Part shown: in pieces, positions 16,586-25,647 of the stretch
Layout: each line of letters opens with the position of its first letter
How positions within the stretch are numbered: the stretch's first letter is position 1
Origin: Bacteroidales bacterium
GTDB taxonomy: Bacteria; Bacteroidota; Bacteroidia; Bacteroidales; F082
Direction of reading: 5' to 3'
NCBI GenBank assembly: GCA_015493215.1
Contig: WGDP01000035.1
Coordinates: forward strand, 1 to 40,399
DNA length: 40,399 nt
Translations under genes and position numbers: made by a program
The notes under the pieces: generated by a model
What the model was told of the DNA's origin: nothing
The model's database searches: none
Seen by the model: the letters and a program-made list of their open reading frames with translations, nothing else

Positions 16586-17809
16586 TTAATTATGTTTTAT
16601 GCTATCGGTGTGAGAGTGGGTGGTGTGAATAAATTTTTTGCTTGCACCTTTTATTTTTAATAAGCTCAGCAGCATTAATACAAATCCCGTGGGAATATAA
16701 AGCATAGCTTTAAAAGTTTTTTTGTTGTAAAATCTTCGCGGTATGGAAATGAATAAAGTAAAGGTAGTTACAGCAAATAGTAGCAGCCAATACCGTGAAC
16801 TAAAGTAATAGAGGCCGGATGCCAGGCCGGGGAAAAAAATTTCGAAAAGCCATAAAACCGCAGTAATAATAAACAAAACCCCAACCAATAAAATTCGGGG
16901 AGGCTGCACCATTTGAAGTACTTTGTCAAAATAATCCACATTGCCTTTAAACAGAAACTGTTTTAAACCGTCGAAAAAATATTCTTTAAAGTAGCTAAGC
17001 TGGGCTGCAATCCATCGCCGGCGCTGGTTTACAAACACATCTGACTTTTGTGTTTTTTCATCAAAAATAAGGGCATCGTTTACATATTCTATTTTTACGC
17101 CGTTTTTAATTATTTTCAACTCAACTTCTTTGTCTTCTCCCACCGAATCAACCGTAGCCATGGTTGATTTAAACAGATGATAATCAATACCCATACCGGA
17201 ACCTATAAGTGCTGACGACATACCCAAAACCCGGTGTCCTTTACGGAAAATATGATTGTTTATCTCCTCACTCATGGCATCCAGAATAGCTACGCTGGTG
17301 TTTAGGTTTTTGGCAGTACGATGTCCCTGAACGGCAACAAAGCCACGGTCAAAAGCTTCGTTAATTTTTGACAAAACATCGGGTTTCATCACGTTGTCGG
17401 CATCCAAAACAAAGGCTACATCGTAGTCATCTCCTATCTCCTCCATGCACTTATTAAGTGCTTTCGACTTTTTACTTACCTCAAACACAACCTCCACCAC
17501 AGTAATGGGAAGTTTGCGAAGTGCATCAAGGGTTGATTTTTTAAAAGAATCGGCAATAACAATCACTTCATACTTATCCTTGGGATAGTCTTGTTTTACA
17601 GCCTCTTCGGCAACATGAATAATGACTTCGTCCTCTTTATAGCCGGGAATTAGCACGGCAAATTTTCGCTGATTCGAGATTGTTTTAGCATGTTTCTGCC
17701 GGTAAAAAAGTCCAAACACGGCATATATAAAAATATAAAGGGTTGCTAAAGCAAAGTAGAGATAAAAAACACCTTCCAAAACAGAAATTACAAAATATAA
17801 AGTACTCAT
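16586..17809 (-). CDS. Membrane glycosyltransferase family 2 with QxxRW motif (copy A of cassette)
   Basis: A 407-residue GT2 with the same architecture as the protein from 14434-15642. An N-terminal helix (about 10-35) precedes a catalytic domain with FAVLIPGYKEDEVIIHVAEE, DAD at 136-138, AVQGHRTAKNLNT and QRRRW at 262-266. Two or three C-terminal helices follow (about 305-375). Both proteins end in a basic tail with KKFIHT, supporting a common origin. It starts 2 nt after the preceding GT2 stop. Whether it is processive, making a homopolymer stretch, or adds one sugar cannot be told. Confidence 0.9.
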   Translation of the reverse strand: MSTLYFVISVLEGVFYLYFALATLYIFIYAVFGLFYRQKHAKTISNQRKFAVLIPGYKEDEVIIHVAEEAVKQDYPKDKYEVIVIADSFKKSTLDALRKLPITVVEVVFEVSKKSKALNKCMEEIGDDYDVAFVLDADNVMKPDVLSKINEAFDRGFVAVQGHRTAKNLNTSVAILDAMSEEINNHIFRKGHRVLGMSSALIGSGMGIDYHLFKSTMATVDSVGEDKEVELKIIKNGVKIEYVNDALIFDEKTQKSDVFVNQRRRWIAAQLSYFKEYFFDGLKQFLFKGNVDYFDKVLQMVQPPRILLVGVLFIITAVLWLFEIFFPGLASGLYYFSSRYWLLLFAVTTFTLFISIPRRFYNKKTFKAMLYIPTGFVLMLLSLLKIKGASKKFIHTTHSHTDSIKHN

Positions 17810-17811
17810 AA

Positions 17812-18744
17812 CTAATTCTTTTTAAGTTTGGGTAACGAAAACAAACCTTTGTGATGTGTAAAATGCCACCATCCAGCCCGCAATACGGCACGAGCCAAAT
17901 CAAACCGCCCTTTTGCGGCATAACTTAAAGCAGTTTTGGGCAGCGCGAGAAGGTTCATATATAAAAAGCTTAACAGTTTATTTATTCCTGTTGAATTTCG
18001 GCGTGCATATAAAATGCGGCCTCGGGTAAGGTAAAAAATTTGAAAGGGGCTGTCCTTAACCGTTGAAATGGATTCTTTGTGAAGTACGAGCGACTTCCCC
18101 TGATAGTAGATTTTATAACCGGCTTTTTTGATGTGTTCGGCCCAGTCGTGCTCTTCGTAGTACAGAAAAAACACCTCTGTCATGGTGCCTACCTCCTCAA
18201 TAACTTTGTAAGGCACCAACATGGCAGCACCAAAAATCGATCCTGTTTCGCAGGTCATATCGTATTGTCCATGGTCGGTTTCGCCAAATCCAATGGCAAA
18301 ATTCCTGATGGTAATTGGGTTTATGGGTGTAAAGCCTGCAAACTGAAAAGTGTTGGGGGTGTGAAAGTAGTGTATTTTAGGGCTTACCATTCCTATAGTG
18401 CTGTCGCTTTCAAGCAGTTCAACCATGGGTTCCAAAAAGCCCGGTTCAACTTCGGTATCGTTGTTAATAAATAAAATATATTTACCTTTTGCCGGAGGAA
18501 TTGCTACGTTGTTACCACCTGCAAAACCAAGATTCTTTTCGGTTTTAATATAATGAATGTAAGGGTAACGCTCTTTAATTATATCAGGGTTATCGTTTGG
18601 TGAAGCATTGTCAACCACAAAAATCTCGATGTTGGGATAGGATATTTTTTTTATGGAATCTAAAAACTCACAAGTAACTTTCGATTGATTATAATTTACC
18701 GTAATCAATGACACCAAAGGCAAACTTTTACTTTTTGATTTCAT
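17812..18744 (-). CDS. Glycosyltransferase family 2, rhamnosyltransferase-like (copy A of cassette)
   Basis: A 310-residue GT-A enzyme, the paralogue of the 15639-16568 product. It carries LPLVSLITVNYNQSKVTCEF, VVDNAS, NLGFAGGNN, the metal-binding FINNDTEVE (Asp96), SPKIHYFHTPNTFQFAGF and FFLYYEEHDWAEHI. It transfers a nucleotide-activated sugar to the growing lipid-linked unit on the inner leaflet. It is the first glycosyltransferase of the operon in transcription order, 20 nt after the polymerase/ligase gene. The order soluble GT2 then membrane GT2 is repeated in the second cassette. Confidence 0.9.
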   Translation of the reverse strand: MKSKSKSLPLVSLITVNYNQSKVTCEFLDSIKKISYPNIEIFVVDNASPNDNPDIIKERYPYIHYIKTEKNLGFAGGNNVAIPPAKGKYILFINNDTEVEPGFLEPMVELLESDSTIGMVSPKIHYFHTPNTFQFAGFTPINPITIRNFAIGFGETDHGQYDMTCETGSIFGAAMLVPYKVIEEVGTMTEVFFLYYEEHDWAEHIKKAGYKIYYQGKSLVLHKESISTVKDSPFQIFYLTRGRILYARRNSTGINKLLSFLYMNLLALPKTALSYAAKGRFDLARAVLRAGWWHFTHHKGLFSLPKLKKN

Positions 18745-18764
18745 AATGCAATTATTTAGTATCG

Positions 18765-20273
18765 TTAATCTTTAACCTTTAATGCCCAGGGACTCATACC
18801 TCTTTTAACAAGATCGGTATATTCTCTGTCTAACTGAGGAGCCATAAACAGAAATGCCCAGCTTAAATAAATTAGCATACCGGTAGGCATCTGACCCAAC
18901 ACACCATTACCGTAACTTGCACCTGCGATGCCTACAAATCCGGCTAACAAAGCCCCGAGCACTCCGTTGAGTTCTTCGTTTTTAACTATAAAAAGCAGAT
19001 AAAAAAAGCTTTTAAACATGATGTATGAAAGGATAAAAAGGTGAAGGATTAAGCCAACCCGTCCCTGTTCAGCCCAAATCTGTACATACCATGAGTCGGT
19101 TGCCACGTTAGCCAGAAAACCCTGTGGCGAAAACCGTTTACCCCAGTCGCCGGCAGCACCAATACCACCGCCAAAAGGTTTGTCGGCAAGATAGGCTTTT
19201 AAAATTCGCCGGTTTTCAAGACGCACGAGGTATGAAGCATCTTTTTCAGGCCTGAAAGCGGTTCGCATACGTCGAATTTGCGAATTACTTTGCCCAATCA
19301 TTGTATAGGCAAAAAAGATGTAGGTAAGAGCGAGGAGAATGCTGCCGCTTACAATAACCTTTACATTTTTTCGTAAGACAATATAAACGACTCCTCCAAG
19401 CATCGGCACAATCATAGCACCTCGCGTACCCGAAAGGAACATACCCCAAATTCCCAAAATCCCCATGATATAAAAGAATATTTTATTTGCTCTTCCTTTT
19501 ATTGCCGAGGCGAGAAGAATGCCCACAATACCGGCAGCAGCCTGCGAAGCACCAAACTGACCGGCATCGGAAAAGAAGGAGAATACCCTCAGTTCTCCAA
19601 AAATAATGTGGGTAACGGCACCTCCCTGGTCGAGCCAAAGTTGTTCTGCCGAGTCAACTCCTATATATTTCTGTTTTAGACCGTTAAGGGTTGCCAAAAT
19701 GGTAAATATCCCCCAAATGTATAAAAAGGTATATAGATACCTTAGGCGGTTAAATAGCAGAAAAGCCAGAGGAATAACCAAAAGCGGATAAAGCGACATA
19801 CCACGCATGGCATAAAACCAGGCTGTTCTGCTCAAAGCCAACGGGTTAACAAGCTCAAGCAAGGCGTAAGCAAACCATAGCATCATTAAATAAGTTAGGT
19901 CGCGGTTAACCTCTCTCCATTTTATTCCCTTGTTAAACTGGTTAAAAAAAAGGGCAATGTAAGTCATTACCAACATGCCGTCAATTGAAAGGCCCAACGG
20001 CACACCCCGAATATACCTTGTTAAACCAATGGCTGTAAAACCAAGTACCATTAGCGTGTAAATGCCAATCACCGGATAATTAAACAGACGGTTAAAAAAG
20101 TATATTACAGGCAAAGCAACTATTAAGGCCACTGCCACTTTCATGCCACCCTTGGCAATGATTATGCCCAACAAAAACGTCATCAACAAAACGGCTAAAA
20201 TCATTAACGGATGCTGTAGCTTGTCAGCACCGGTTTTTGATTTAAATGAATCGATGATGGGTTGTAACTTCAC
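18765..20273 (-). CDS. O-antigen polymerase/ligase-family membrane protein (Wzy/WaaL-like)
   Basis: A 502-residue polytopic membrane protein with roughly 11-13 helices. A large periplasmic loop before the last helices contains NRRILKAYLADKPFGGGIGAAG, the signature of the Wzy_C/O-antigen ligase family, including the FGGGIG turn and a following W. Between the Wzx-like and glycosyltransferase genes it most likely polymerises repeat units in the periplasm. A ligase role is possible, because the two families share this domain. The start is GTG at 20273 (reads MKLQPIIDSF). No upstream ATG exists, and the next internal ATG would remove the N-terminal cytoplasmic stretch. Confidence 0.87.
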   Translation of the reverse strand: MKLQPIIDSFKSKTGADKLQHPLMILAVLLMTFLLGIIIAKGGMKVAVALIVALPVIYFFNRLFNYPVIGIYTLMVLGFTAIGLTRYIRGVPLGLSIDGMLVMTYIALFFNQFNKGIKWREVNRDLTYLMMLWFAYALLELVNPLALSRTAWFYAMRGMSLYPLLVIPLAFLLFNRLRYLYTFLYIWGIFTILATLNGLKQKYIGVDSAEQLWLDQGGAVTHIIFGELRVFSFFSDAGQFGASQAAAGIVGILLASAIKGRANKIFFYIMGILGIWGMFLSGTRGAMIVPMLGGVVYIVLRKNVKVIVSGSILLALTYIFFAYTMIGQSNSQIRRMRTAFRPEKDASYLVRLENRRILKAYLADKPFGGGIGAAGDWGKRFSPQGFLANVATDSWYVQIWAEQGRVGLILHLFILSYIMFKSFFYLLFIVKNEELNGVLGALLAGFVGIAGASYGNGVLGQMPTGMLIYLSWAFLFMAPQLDREYTDLVKRGMSPWALKVKD

Positions 20274-20305
20274 AATAAAATACTTAATTAATTCAGATGC
20301 TAAAT

Positions 20306-21730
20306 TTAACGATTTTTTAGCTTAAAATAGAAATCTTTAAAAAACAAAAGCCCTTCGGTAAATATTTTTTTAAATTCCAAATCTATAGCATCATCCAAGT
20401 ATTTGAACCCCACATAAATACCAAGCAGCGTGAAAGAAATGGTAACCGCTGCTACCAGCTCAAGGGATGTTAATGTGGAGTAAGTAATCATCGAATGCCA
20501 AAAGGAAGAGCCGGTAACACCAAACGAAACAAGTTTAATGGAGGCAAAAATGGCAACGAAATAGTAAAAACCGAAGACCACCAGGCTGTCGCCAATTAAG
20601 TTGGCAGCAGCCATATAAACCACCTTAATAAAGTTTTGTTTCGGACAGTTTACCGCATCAAGAGCAACCCCTGTAAACCTGTCGAGGGGTAGAAGCATGC
20701 CATAAACACAAAATATCCTGAACACATTAGCCGTAATGGCATACTGTTCACCTCCAATTAAGGTAACAAAGTCCTCAGCAAAAAAGAACGAAAAAATCAT
20801 AACAGGAACAATCAACAGGGTAAGGCCTCCCGAGTTACGATAGTATGACCTTTTAACATCTTCCACCCGGCCTTCTATACTGGCTTTCGACATCTCCGGA
20901 AAGGCGGTCATGGCAAAACTGCGTAAGGGTATCTCAATAATTTCAGTTAGTTTCATCGGAATACTGTAAAAAGCTACTCCAACCGTGCCAAGAAACGGAC
21001 TTAACCCTATAATAAAGGTATCGGCACTTTTTAGCAGGTTACTCCCAATCAGGGTTCCGGTGGTATATTTTCCAAAATCAAGAATCACCTTGCTGTCTTT
21101 TCGGGTAGCTTTAAAAACATATTTTATTCCATCCCAATTTAATATGGATGCAAAAATCGATGATGCCGCATTAATAATAACATAAGCAATCATTATCACC
21201 ACCACATCTGATTTAAAGAAAATCATGTTAACAAGAAGGTAAAGCATAAATCCCCCAACCGTAATCATTCTAAGTAATAAAATTAAATCAAACCTTAGTT
21301 TGGCTTGTAAAACCGAGAAAGCATTGTTAAACGGTAGCGTAACAAAAGCAACGATAGGGAACCATTGAAAAAAGAGATAGTAACCGGAGTTGTCAATACT
21401 TTCTTTTGCAAGAAAATAGATAAGATAGGTAACTACAGCCAAAAGCGCAGTGGAGAGCAGGTTGATGATGTAATTTGAACCAATCAGGCGCTTACCTTCC
21501 TCTTCGTTTGCTCCCGACAAAAAGCGTACAATAGCTGTTCGGGTAATGCCAAACCGAAGCATATCCAGAAAGTTAGTTGCCGTAAGGAAAAGTACCCAGG
21601 CACCATAATCCATGGTGGGCAAACTCCTCACCAGAATCATAAAACCAAGTAAACCGAATACCGCAATCAGCCCATTATTGGCTAATGAAAGCACATTGTT
21701 GCTTTTCAGTATTTTAGACAATGAAACCAT
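20306..21730 (-). CDS. Polysaccharide flippase (Wzx/MATE-like, MOP superfamily)
   Basis: A 474-residue membrane protein with about 12-14 predicted helices and the layout of Wzx/RfbX-type flippases. N-terminal features are GLIAVFGLLGFMILVRSLP, MDYGAWVLFLTATNFLDMLR and FGITRTAIVRFLSG. A central basic stretch is followed by FYSIPMKLTEIIEIPLRSFA, where conserved MOP flippases carry a YSIP-type motif. It would move the undecaprenyl-linked repeat unit to the periplasmic leaflet. It starts 5 nt after the Wzc-like gene's stop, so the two are co-translated. The substrate is the product of the downstream glycosyltransferases. Confidence 0.92.
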   Translation of the reverse strand: MVSLSKILKSNNVLSLANNGLIAVFGLLGFMILVRSLPTMDYGAWVLFLTATNFLDMLRFGITRTAIVRFLSGANEEEGKRLIGSNYIINLLSTALLAVVTYLIYFLAKESIDNSGYYLFFQWFPIVAFVTLPFNNAFSVLQAKLRFDLILLLRMITVGGFMLYLLVNMIFFKSDVVVIMIAYVIINAASSIFASILNWDGIKYVFKATRKDSKVILDFGKYTTGTLIGSNLLKSADTFIIGLSPFLGTVGVAFYSIPMKLTEIIEIPLRSFAMTAFPEMSKASIEGRVEDVKRSYYRNSGGLTLLIVPVMIFSFFFAEDFVTLIGGEQYAITANVFRIFCVYGMLLPLDRFTGVALDAVNCPKQNFIKVVYMAAANLIGDSLVVFGFYYFVAIFASIKLVSFGVTGSSFWHSMITYSTLTSLELVAAVTISFTLLGIYVGFKYLDDAIDLEFKKIFTEGLLFFKDFYFKLKNR

Positions 21731-21735
21731 AGGTT

Positions 21736-24699
21736 TTATGCCTCTTTTTTGAACGAAAATTTATACTTTAACGGGTAGCTTATAATTTGCTTAACTTTAA
21801 TAATATAATGCTTACTGTTTCGCTTTTTAGGCAGGTTCGATAAAAGTTCTTCCAAGGCATACAATTCTACTTTATTTAATATAACCTGAGGTTTAACCGG
21901 ACAAATTTCCCTAAAGGTATCAATGGCTCTTTTGTCAGCTTTGGTCATTCGACTGTTGGCTTTAAGTACATAAAAAGCAAAGTCAACCTGCTGTAATAAA
22001 CCAATAGGGTAGGTATTAAAAATAATGGACGGTATTTCGAGGAAGATATAACTGTAGCTACTATTGTTTTTTCTAAGAGCTTTTTCTTCAATCAACTCGC
22101 TAAAGTCTTTGATATCAATAAAATTATCTTTAATCTTATAGGAGTACGAGAAGTTGTAATCGTCTTCATCGACCGGTTCATCATCAAAACGATAATTAAG
22201 GTATAGCACACTATCACCAATTTCTCTTAGCCGGTTAACAATTTTATGGCCTAACAACGATTTTCCGGTCTCGTTTTGCGTACTAAACATCAAAACAACT
22301 TTTGGTTCCTTTTCCAGTGTGTTTAAACCCATTTTTAGGTTTTGGATGATCATATCAATTAATCTGCGGGCAAAAGCATTTAATTCCTGAGTACTGTTTC
22401 CGGTATTTAAAATAGGATAGGCACCGGCAAGTTCCATTTCAGTTTCTTTAATAACCCTGCTTGGGTTTTTCATTGAATTGTCAAAATATTCCAATGCCAA
22501 AATAATAAAAGCAATCATAACAAAGCCAAATAAAAAGGCTGCTACAATTAACACTTTAGCTTTTGAAGGCATGGCGGAGATAGGGAAGTAGGGTGGGTCA
22601 ACAATCTTGATATTGGTAGCCATTTCAAGATTTTGCTGTTTCATTTTAGCGAGGTTAAGGCTGTGCAACAACTCCAGATAGGATTGCTCGGTTACTTTAA
22701 TTTCGCGTTCAATTCGTTTTAACATAGCACCCAGAGGAGCATACTTCTGGTAGGTTCTTACAAAATCCATTTTACGTCGTGCCAATACAACAAGTGCTGC
22801 TTTGGCTTCCACATAATTTATGGTGTTTTTTAACCATTCGTTTAGCATGTTTGTAATGGGCAAACCCTGTGTTGAGTGCGAGTACAAATAAAGCTGATCG
22901 ACATAGAGCTTTATTTTATTTCGCAATTCGGTTTGTCGTGCTCTTAATTTTGCAATGGCTTGAGCCGTACGCTCGTCGTAATCAGCTGTAGGCTCGTTTG
23001 AAATGATTTTAGTAGTAACCTCAGCCAGCTCTTTTTTAAGCTGGTTTACTTCATCACTTTTAAGGTACAGGCTGTCTCTTGCAGTAAGATGTGTTTCTAT
23101 TTCGTTGAGCGATGCACCCGAACCGGATAACCTAATCTGTTCGTTTTGGTAAGCTACTTCGAGGTCTTCCTTTTGAGCGGCAATGGCTTTACTTTGCTCG
23201 TAGTAGTTTATAATGTTATTTTTCTTGTTGAATTGTAACAAGCGGTCTTCTGCTTTTTGCAGACGGCTGTCGGCCAGGCGTACCTGCTCTTCAAAATATT
23301 TTACAACGAGGTCGGTTTCGTTTTCTCTCAACAGTTTATAGTTTTTCATAAACACCTGCGAAAGAATTTTTAGCGTTTGCATACAAATACCCGGGTCATC
23401 CGAATGAAAAGTCAGCTTTACAAGGTCGGAATTATTAATCCGGTAGATTTGAATTTCACTAATTGACCGTATGCTGTAATGGTTGTTTTCGCCATAATGT
23501 AAAAGGCCATAAATAAAATTGGTATCGCTTGAAGAGTAAAACTTGGTAAGATTTTTTACCGTTTTTTCATAATCTGATTTTTTAACACCCGGAGGCACAA
23601 TGGGATCGCTTACAAAGTAATCTTTTTCTAAAACCTTGGATTCAAAATCGGTGGTAGGCTCTGGAACATTGGGAAGTTCGTCATACACTCCCTGGTCGTT
23701 TAAACTTTTGTTGCTTTGATGCGGGGAGGAGCTACCTGATATATTGTCGTCGGAGAGCACCTCTTTTTTACTTCCCGTATAATAATTAGCTGCTCTTGAT
23801 TTGTAGCCACGGTCGATTAAAATACGTTGTCCGGGTGTAAGCGACCGGTTTGAAAGGTTGTTAAGCTCACGAAGTTTACTAATGTTAACTCCGTATTTTT
23901 TAGCTATTGAATAGAGCGTTTCACCTCTTTTAACTGTGTGATAAACAGGACTTGAGGCGCTATTTAGTTTTTGTACTATAATAGATTGTCCCTGTGAAAC
24001 ACTGTTGGGGTCGGAGATGTCATTCATATCTAAAATCTCGCCCATGGATAAGCCATATTGCGAGGCTACCTGCGCCAGCGTTTCTCCCGGAGCCATCACA
24101 TGATATACATACTCAGCACTTTTATCAGCTGATGCTCCTACATTTTTTGATACACCACTACTACTATGAACCTGTTTTACTGTTGTTCCCTGAGGAGATT
24201 CGTTTAAGACTTTGTTTTTCTTTTTCGATATTTCTCTTTCCAGCGACCGTATTTCCTTTTGCAATTTTTTAACAGCTTCCTCACGCTTGCGCATAACACC
24301 TGTTTTGTTGTTTTTTACAACCAAATCTTTAATATACTCAGGTGTAAACGATTGAAGTTGATTATAGTTTTTATCGGATATATACTGAGGTATCGGCTTT
24401 TCCAAACAAAGATCCTGTGCCAGCAATCTGATGGATGTTTCAACGATTGTCTGGCGCGATTTAAGTAAATTCAAAAGGTTGTCGAACTGGGCGCTAACAC
24501 TAAAGTAGTCGGTAGGCCGCTGTGAGGTTGACTCAATGGAATAACCAGTGGTAATCCCGGTATAAATAACTGTTTCCGACTCATAGGCCTTGGGTTTGTT
24601 ACGTGTAAAATAATACACCACCACAGCTAACAACAGCGGTACTACTATCAGTAATAGTAAATTTCTTTTAAAGAGTTGTATAAAATGACCTATATCCAT
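21736..24699 (-). CDS. Wzz/Wzc-like polysaccharide co-polymerase with two LysM domains and degenerate kinase domain
   Basis: A 987-residue protein. A first helix (13-31) and second helix (715-737) enclose a very long periplasmic region. In it are two LysM modules, about 198-243 (YHVMAPGETLAQVASQYGL) and 252-295 (YHTVKRGETLYSIAKKYGV), each ending in P/SxGQxIxV/I, then long coiled-coil helices (about 455-700) typical of Wzz/GumC proteins. The cytoplasmic end (about 755-960) resembles a BY-kinase/ParA ATPase. It keeps TGKS at 811-814, but the Walker A' aspartates are replaced (VLYLNYR) and no tyrosine cluster is seen at the tail. Family proteins set chain length and connect synthesis to export. 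LysM binds peptidoglycan, which suggests wall anchoring (inference). It lies 13 nt after the TolC-like gene. Confidence 0.9.
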   Translation of the reverse strand: MDIGHFIQLFKRNLLLLIVVPLLLAVVVYYFTRNKPKAYESETVIYTGITTGYSIESTSQRPTDYFSVSAQFDNLLNLLKSRQTIVETSIRLLAQDLCLEKPIPQYISDKNYNQLQSFTPEYIKDLVVKNNKTGVMRKREEAVKKLQKEIRSLEREISKKKNKVLNESPQGTTVKQVHSSSGVSKNVGASADKSAEYVYHVMAPGETLAQVASQYGLSMGEILDMNDISDPNSVSQGQSIIVQKLNSASSPVYHTVKRGETLYSIAKKYGVNISKLRELNNLSNRSLTPGQRILIDRGYKSRAANYYTGSKKEVLSDDNISGSSSPHQSNKSLNDQGVYDELPNVPEPTTDFESKVLEKDYFVSDPIVPPGVKKSDYEKTVKNLTKFYSSSDTNFIYGLLHYGENNHYSIRSISEIQIYRINNSDLVKLTFHSDDPGICMQTLKILSQVFMKNYKLLRENETDLVVKYFEEQVRLADSRLQKAEDRLLQFNKKNNIINYYEQSKAIAAQKEDLEVAYQNEQIRLSGSGASLNEIETHLTARDSLYLKSDEVNQLKKELAEVTTKIISNEPTADYDERTAQAIAKLRARQTELRNKIKLYVDQLYLYSHSTQGLPITNMLNEWLKNTINYVEAKAALVVLARRKMDFVRTYQKYAPLGAMLKRIEREIKVTEQSYLELLHSLNLAKMKQQNLEMATNIKIVDPPYFPISAMPSKAKVLIVAAFLFGFVMIAFIILALEYFDNSMKNPSRVIKETEMELAGAYPILNTGNSTQELNAFARRLIDMIIQNLKMGLNTLEKEPKVVLMFSTQNETGKSLLGHKIVNRLREIGDSVLYLNYRFDDEPVDEDDYNFSYSYKIKDNFIDIKDFSELIEEKALRKNNSSYSYIFLEIPSIIFNTYPIGLLQQVDFAFYVLKANSRMTKADKRAIDTFREICPVKPQVILNKVELYALEELLSNLPKKRNSKHYIIKVKQIISYPLKYKFSFKKEA

Positions 24700-24712
24700 C
24701 TATTAACAATAA

Positions 24713-25531
24713 TTATCTCAACACATTAATGAGGTTAAACCTCATGCCCGTAACAACTTCGAGCATTTGGTAGTTTTTATTAAATTCCGAAACAGCCTGT
24801 TGAAAATTAACGGAGCCTCTGGTTTGAATTTCTTTTAAACGGGCATATTCGGCAGTTGTAATTTCGCCATTTAAAAACTCATTTTGAGCCATTTGCATCT
24901 GCATCATGGTAAAATTCTCGTAATCCTCGTATATCCTTATATATTTTTGATATTGAACCATATCGTTGTATATTCTGATAACCTCCTTAACCAAAAATCG
25001 TTTGTTAATTTCTTTTTGGGTTAACGAAATTTCCTGCCATTTTTTTTGCTTATTAATTCTGTTTCTTCTATCCACAAAGGTGGCCAATGGAAAGCGAATG
25101 TAAAATCCCACGGCATAATTATCGCGAATGGAACCTGACCAGTAATACCGGTCAATTTTATTAATTTCGTCTTTATCCCAAAAATCCCAGTTTCCAAAGT
25201 TTGCATCAAAGTTGAGACTGAAGTGTTCGAGCCATGCTCTTTGAGCCGAAAGTTGTTCGTAATAGTAGTATTGAGCCTTTAAATCTTCGTATTGAAGGCT
25301 TGGAGAGTTGTGCGAAGCCGAATCGATCAAAACACGTAATGGTGGTATTTTTTGCCTGATATCATCAACAAGGGGGTTGAATAATTTTGTACTGTCGATA
25401 GCAAGACTATTGGTTGTACCACTTTGTGCATTAACATTATAGGGGCTAATGGCAGCAATTGTAATCAGCCAAAAAATAACTGAAAACAGATTGGTTTTAT
25501 TTGTTGTATTAAAAATTATTTTTACCTTCAT
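24713..25531 (-). CDS. Short TolC-like outer membrane protein
   Basis: A 272-residue exported protein with an N-terminal signal (about 1-36, ending NVNA-Q). The mature part is alpha-helical and looks like an outer-membrane efflux (TolC/OEP) protein: LRVLIDSASHNSPSL is the typical start, FYIRFPLATFVDRR the beta strand, and MVQYQKYIRIYEDYENFTM plus FLNGEITTAEYARLKE the helical parts. Full TolC proteins have about 420-480 residues and two repeats; this has about one half. It may work as an oligomer of half-units or act as a periplasmic accessory. It probably assists export of the polysaccharide. A 116-nt spacer (25532-25647), in which I see no gene or clear promoter, separates it from the sugar transferase. 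Confidence 0.8.
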   Translation of the reverse strand: MKVKIIFNTTNKTNLFSVIFWLITIAAISPYNVNAQSGTTNSLAIDSTKLFNPLVDDIRQKIPPLRVLIDSASHNSPSLQYEDLKAQYYYYEQLSAQRAWLEHFSLNFDANFGNWDFWDKDEINKIDRYYWSGSIRDNYAVGFYIRFPLATFVDRRNRINKQKKWQEISLTQKEINKRFLVKEVIRIYNDMVQYQKYIRIYEDYENFTMMQMQMAQNEFLNGEITTAEYARLKEIQTRGSVNFQQAVSEFNKNYQMLEVVTGMRFNLINVLR

Positions 25532-25647
25532 TTTATAAAAAACTCATGCCAAATACCAAATTGCAAGCTACTATTTTTTTTTATTTGTTAAGAGTTGTTG
25601 CCAACTAATTTATTAAAATACTTACCAACATACTTTTTTATACAATT

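Noticed and set aside
25532-25647. Possible second promoter between the sugar transferase and TolC-like genes
   Set aside because: No TAnnTTTG element with a properly placed TTG was found; the only structure is a weak AGTTG/CAACT hairpin.
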